A DNA stretch of 64,000 nt from Cenococcum geophilum 1.58 (Eukaryota > Ascomycota > Dothideomycetes > Gloniales > Gloniaceae). The stretch covers positions 186,001 to 250,000 of the forward strand of contig KV748196.1 of NCBI GenBank assembly GCA_001692895.1, given 5' to 3'. The notes under the pieces are model-generated. The model was not told where the DNA came from and searched no databases. It worked only from the letters and a program-made list of their open reading frames with translations. Positions 61,140 to 64,000 of the stretch are shown in pieces (position 1 is the stretch's first letter; every line of letters begins with the position of its first letter). Made by a program: the position numbers and the translations under genes.

Positions 61140-61560
61140 TATTATAGACGCTTTAAGTATAATATTATAACTACTTAGAGAAGAGTTAAAAGAAGCTAGT
61201 TAGTTAATATAGGCACGGTCTAAAATAAAACTAGTAGAACTATATAATAAAGAATAGTAAGCGAGTTATATAACGTGCTATGTATAGAATAAGAGAAATG
61301 GGAGAAACTTATGTACCTTATATATAATACGTACATCATATATAAAAAGGATTTCTTAGGAGTTAAGATATATATTTAAAGGACTATAGTCCCTACCTAA
61401 ATAGTCCCTCCTTATAGTAATTCTTAAAATATAATTAGAGTTAATCTGTTAGGCAACTACTCCACCAGTTATTATTACATTATTAACTTTACTTGCATTA
61501 CCTATATACCTAGCCTATTAACAGGACCCACCATAGTTCTTACTACAAGATTCCGTTATA
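61140..61560 (+). repeat. 3' LTR of Gypsy-1c
   Basis: 421 bp, start mutated to TATTATAGACGC, end GATTCCGTTATA, then CTTAA. It pairs with 13217-13637. Confidence 0.9.
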
Positions 61561-61718
61561 CTTAACCTTTACTATAGGGAGGAGTTATATATTTAAGGAC
61601 ACACAGTCTTTATAGATAGTTTCTCTTTTTATAGTAAATCTTAGAATATAATTAGAGTTAATCTATTAGGTAACTACTCTATTAGTTATTATTACGTTAT
61701 TAACTTCTTATTTACCTA

Positions 61719-61889
61719 TCCCTTAACCCGCTGGGGTGCAATGCCAAGCTGCACTGTGCATGAATACCGTACTAAGCTGTACGAAGAACCTTAGGTTACT
61801 GCAATTCTTATTACGGAGGCTCGAATAAGAGCTTCCTATTGGCCAGATTCTTATTGATAACGTAGGACCCAAATCAGCAGGTTAAGGGA
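61719..61889. mobile_element. MITE, 171 bp, TA target duplication
   Basis: Inverted ends TCCCTTAACCCGCTG (61719-61733) and the complement of TCCCTTAACCTGCTG (61875-61889), flanked by TA (61717-61718 and 61890-61891). Its complement shares ATTTGGGTCC, GTTATC and ATAAGAATC words, in order, with the MITE at 1202-1340. It is not RIP-mutated. Confidence 0.85.
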
Positions 61890-61891
61890 TA

Positions 61892-62273
61892 ACGTATTTT
61901 ATAAGCGAAGTATTAATATAAGCAAGTTATTGAAACTAATTCCTTACCAAAATCTATAAAATCCACAACGAAATATCTTAACAACGACTAGATAAAAAAC
62001 TCTGAATTTTTCAAATTAATAAATCCACTAGTTATTAAGATATAATATTTTATTTATATTTAAAGACTAAAACTTAATATCTTAATAATTATAAGATTTT
62101 GTCCTATAAAAATTTAATAATTACTTTTCCTAATTAATATTTATAATCTACTAAAATTTTAGAGTTTTTTTATCTAGTCGTTATTAAGATATTTCGTTGT
62201 AGATTTTATAAATTTTGGTAAGGAATTGGTTTCGATAACTTACTTATGTCAATACTTCGCTTATAAAATACGT
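61892..62273. mobile_element. Foldback element, 382 bp, arms over 110 bp
   Basis: The left arm from ACGTATTTTATAAGCGAAGT (61892) and the right arm ending at 62273 are reverse complements over more than 110 bp with few differences, through the words ATTCCTTACCAAAAT, ACGAAATATCTTAA and ACGACTAGATAAAAA. TA lies at both outer edges (61890-61891, 62274-62275), the first shared with the adjacent MITE. The centre is about 130 bp and AT-rich. No coding capacity. Confidence 0.85.
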
Positions 62274-62458
62274 TATACTTAGCCTATTAATAAGTCTACC
62301 GTAGTATTTCCTATAAGGCTTTATTATATATTTATTACTAAAGTTATAGTATTAATAAAGTTAAATAATATGCTACTAAAAGTAGTAGCTATAATAGCGT
62401 TAACGGCAGTAACTATATTAGGATTAGGTAACAATACTAATATAATTATAGCTAGAAG

Positions 62459-62733
62459 CGTTGGACATATCGTAAGGACGGCTAACGCGCTAGTAGTAAG
62501 CAAACTAATAGTGCGGTAGCAGAATATGGCAGAATATGGCAGGACACGGCTAACACACTAGTAGTAAGCGAGCTAATGGCGAGGTGGTAGAATATGGCAG
62601 AATATAGTAGGACGCGCCTAATATATATATGTGACGCGCGTTATAAGTAAAAAAAGAACAATCTACTAATAACACCGCATAGTACATATCATTGTAATAT
62701 ATATATTCTGCACGTTATTAAAGCATACCAACA
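62459..62733 (+). repeat. 5' LTR of an element running off the right edge
   Basis: Runs from about GTTGGACATATCG to ATACCAACA, about 275 bp. It contains a tandem duplication of about 68 bp (62480-62544 and 62548-62612) built on CTAGTAGTAAGCGAGCTAAT and GGCAGAATATGGCAG words. The same CTAATTAGTA that follows the Copia-1 5' LTR follows here, suggesting the same primer. The exact start is uncertain. Confidence 0.65.
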
Positions 62734-63063
62734 CTAATTAGTAAGCGCGCATAGATTAGGAAATACGTATTAGTTTAGAAGACGTCTAACGCTCCACCTT
62801 ACAACGGCCTTATTTTAGTTAAAGAGAGTACTAAGGATAATCTAGAAGCTTAATAGCTTGCCATTACCTATAGACCCTTATTACTACTAAGAATCAAATA
62901 ATACACTCTAGATTTGGAAGGATATTGCTTCCTACCTTATTAAAAGTTAAGTTTTTAACAACTTGTGTTAACTACCCTTTCTCCCTCCTTACAAATACTA
63001 TAAACACTCTCTCTCTATAAATACCAACACCCTCTATTAACAACCTCTTTATAACCAGATAAG

Positions 63064-64000
63064 ATGGCTATACCTATAAACTGGAAGGCAGAGGTAGAGC
63101 AATGGAAGAATAGAATTAACATATAAACTGCGACTAACGATAATATTATAAACTATATTTAGTTCAAGATATAGGAATATAATAACAACAACTCTATTAA
63201 CAGCGCTTTATAGGACTACTTTTAAAAAGACTTTAAAGAGTTTATTATAGATATATTCTCTTAAGCTAGCACTAAAACCCTTAAGAATCTTTTCCTCCTT
63301 TTTCGCAAAGGAGGAGTATATGTATATAAGAACGATAAACGTACTAAGCTTGCATAAGTTTTGGCTAATATACTACTTAAAGAAACTTAATACAAATAGA
63401 GCCAAGAAGAATTTAATAAAGCCTATAAGGAGTAATTTAATGGCACCTTTAAGTCTAATATACTTACCAACGTATTTATATGCGGCTTAAAATATAAGAC
63501 TACATAAACCCTTATACCTTAATTAATACCTAAAAGCATACCTATAACGACTCCACTAATGTCTCAAATAACTCCGCCTCTAAGTCTACTACTCCTACCT
63601 CCGCAGGCCACAACACCTACTACTACTATACCCATTACTATAGCACCTACTTCTATACTAGGGTATGGAAAGGAACTAGTAAATACAGCTAAGTTATATA
63701 CGGACGACTAGAAATACAGTGGTACTAGCGAAAACTTTAACTTTAAGTTAATAATCTTCTATAATATCTATAACAGAGCAGACGTTCTACCCAATGCCTA
63801 CCTTAAGGCTCTCCCACTTATGCTATAAGGCCTAGCTCTAGATTACTACTATAATACTAGACTTGCTATACTTATGTTTAAGGACGCTTGTAGGTTACTT
63901 TATAGCTTCTTTAAAAGACCTAGTTCTAAACGCAAAAGCCTTAATAAATAGAATTTAATATTACTATAGATAGTTATATAAAAGAATGCGGACAAATCAA
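63064..64000 (+). pseudogene. gag of the right-edge LTR retrotransposon, partial
   Basis: An ATG at 63064 opens MAIPINWKAEVEQWKNRINI, then stops at Gln positions. The frame continues with LLFRKGGVYVYKN, a Pro/Thr-rich linker (TTPTTTIPITIAPT near 63605-63645) and AKLYTDD-KYSGTSENFNFKL (near 63690-63750). RADVLPNAYLKALPLML-GL and CRLLYSFFKRPSSKRK follow. This is the pattern of fungal LTR-retrotransposon gag proteins. Superfamily is not certain; the shared leader suggests Copia. It is cut by the window end. Confidence 0.7.

Larger units (their letters stand above)
13217..61560 (+). mobile_element. Gypsy-1c LTR retrotransposon (plus), split by nested insertions
   Basis: Bounded by LTRs 13217-13637 and 61140-61560 and flanked by the 5-bp duplication CTTAA at 13212-13216 and 61561-61565. 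Subtracting LINE-2, Gypsy-3 with its contents, Copia-1 and a solo LTR leaves about 7.9 kb. The order is LTR, gag with a decayed zinc knuckle, protease/reverse transcriptase, RNase H, integrase, chromodomain-like segment, LTR, as in Ty3/Gypsy chromoviruses. The coding region is full of TAA/TAG where CAA, CAG or TGG would be expected. Confidence 0.9.
61566..62458 (+). mobile_element. Relic Gypsy-4 LTR and gag start, right pieces
   Basis: 61566-61718 and 62276-62458 line up with the second half of a Gypsy-1-type LTR and the beginning of gag (AATATGCTACTAAAAGTAGT corresponds to 13675-13700). A MITE and a foldback element separate the two pieces. Together with 13007-13216 they form the outermost visible host of the nest. 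It is cut at the right by the next LTR element. Confidence 0.68.

Overview
The window comes from a filamentous ascomycete (Pezizomycotina). The genes have short spliceosomal introns (mostly 54-106 bp), and the fungal gene set is recognisable. About 50 kb is saturated with C-to-T and G-to-A changes, mainly CpA to TpA, which is the signature of repeat-induced point mutation (RIP). I cannot name the species.

Layout. (1) 1-11,450 is a gene island of normal base composition. It holds the 3' part of an uncharacterised gene, a cluster of DNA-transposon-like repeats (1,202-3,144), a complete DDB1-type gene (minus strand), a divergently transcribed RNA polymerase III subunit C5/RPC37 gene (plus), a 3-hydroxyisobutyrate dehydrogenase gene (plus) and a PMP3/UPF0057 small membrane protein gene (minus). 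I reconstructed the exons of the last four by hand; each joined CDS has a length divisible by three. (2) 11,763-13,006 is the edge of the island: a foldback element beside a decayed DDE transposase. (3) 13,007-64,000 is transposons throughout, with no host gene.

Region 3 is a nest of LTR retrotransposons whose boundaries can be read from terminal repeats and matching 5-bp target-site duplications (TSDs). The order, outside to inside, is: relic Gypsy-4; Gypsy-1c (plus, 13,217-61,560, TSD CTTAA); Gypsy-3 (plus, 16,930-49,542, TSD GTAGC); Gypsy-1a (minus, 18,184-44,880, TSD TATTG); Gypsy-1b (minus, 22,498-40,044, TSD TTCGT); Gypsy-2 (minus, 32,125-39,016, TSD GGAAC). Side insertions are two 5'-truncated LINEs, a Copia element (51,214-57,318, TSD GATAT), two solo LTRs, a 2.06-kb microsatellite-bearing element, a MITE and a foldback element. 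With the insertions subtracted, Gypsy-1c and Gypsy-1b are both about 7.9 kb, which independently supports the reconstruction. Family names such as Gypsy-1 are labels used only here. The right edge holds the start of another LTR element.

No metabolic cluster or defence locus is visible. The host genes look like unrelated housekeeping genes, and the retroelement genes are pseudogenes full of stops. The least explained signal is a sequence of about 165 bp with two conserved hairpins, shared by the 3' ends of Gypsy-2 and the Copia element although these belong to different superfamilies.
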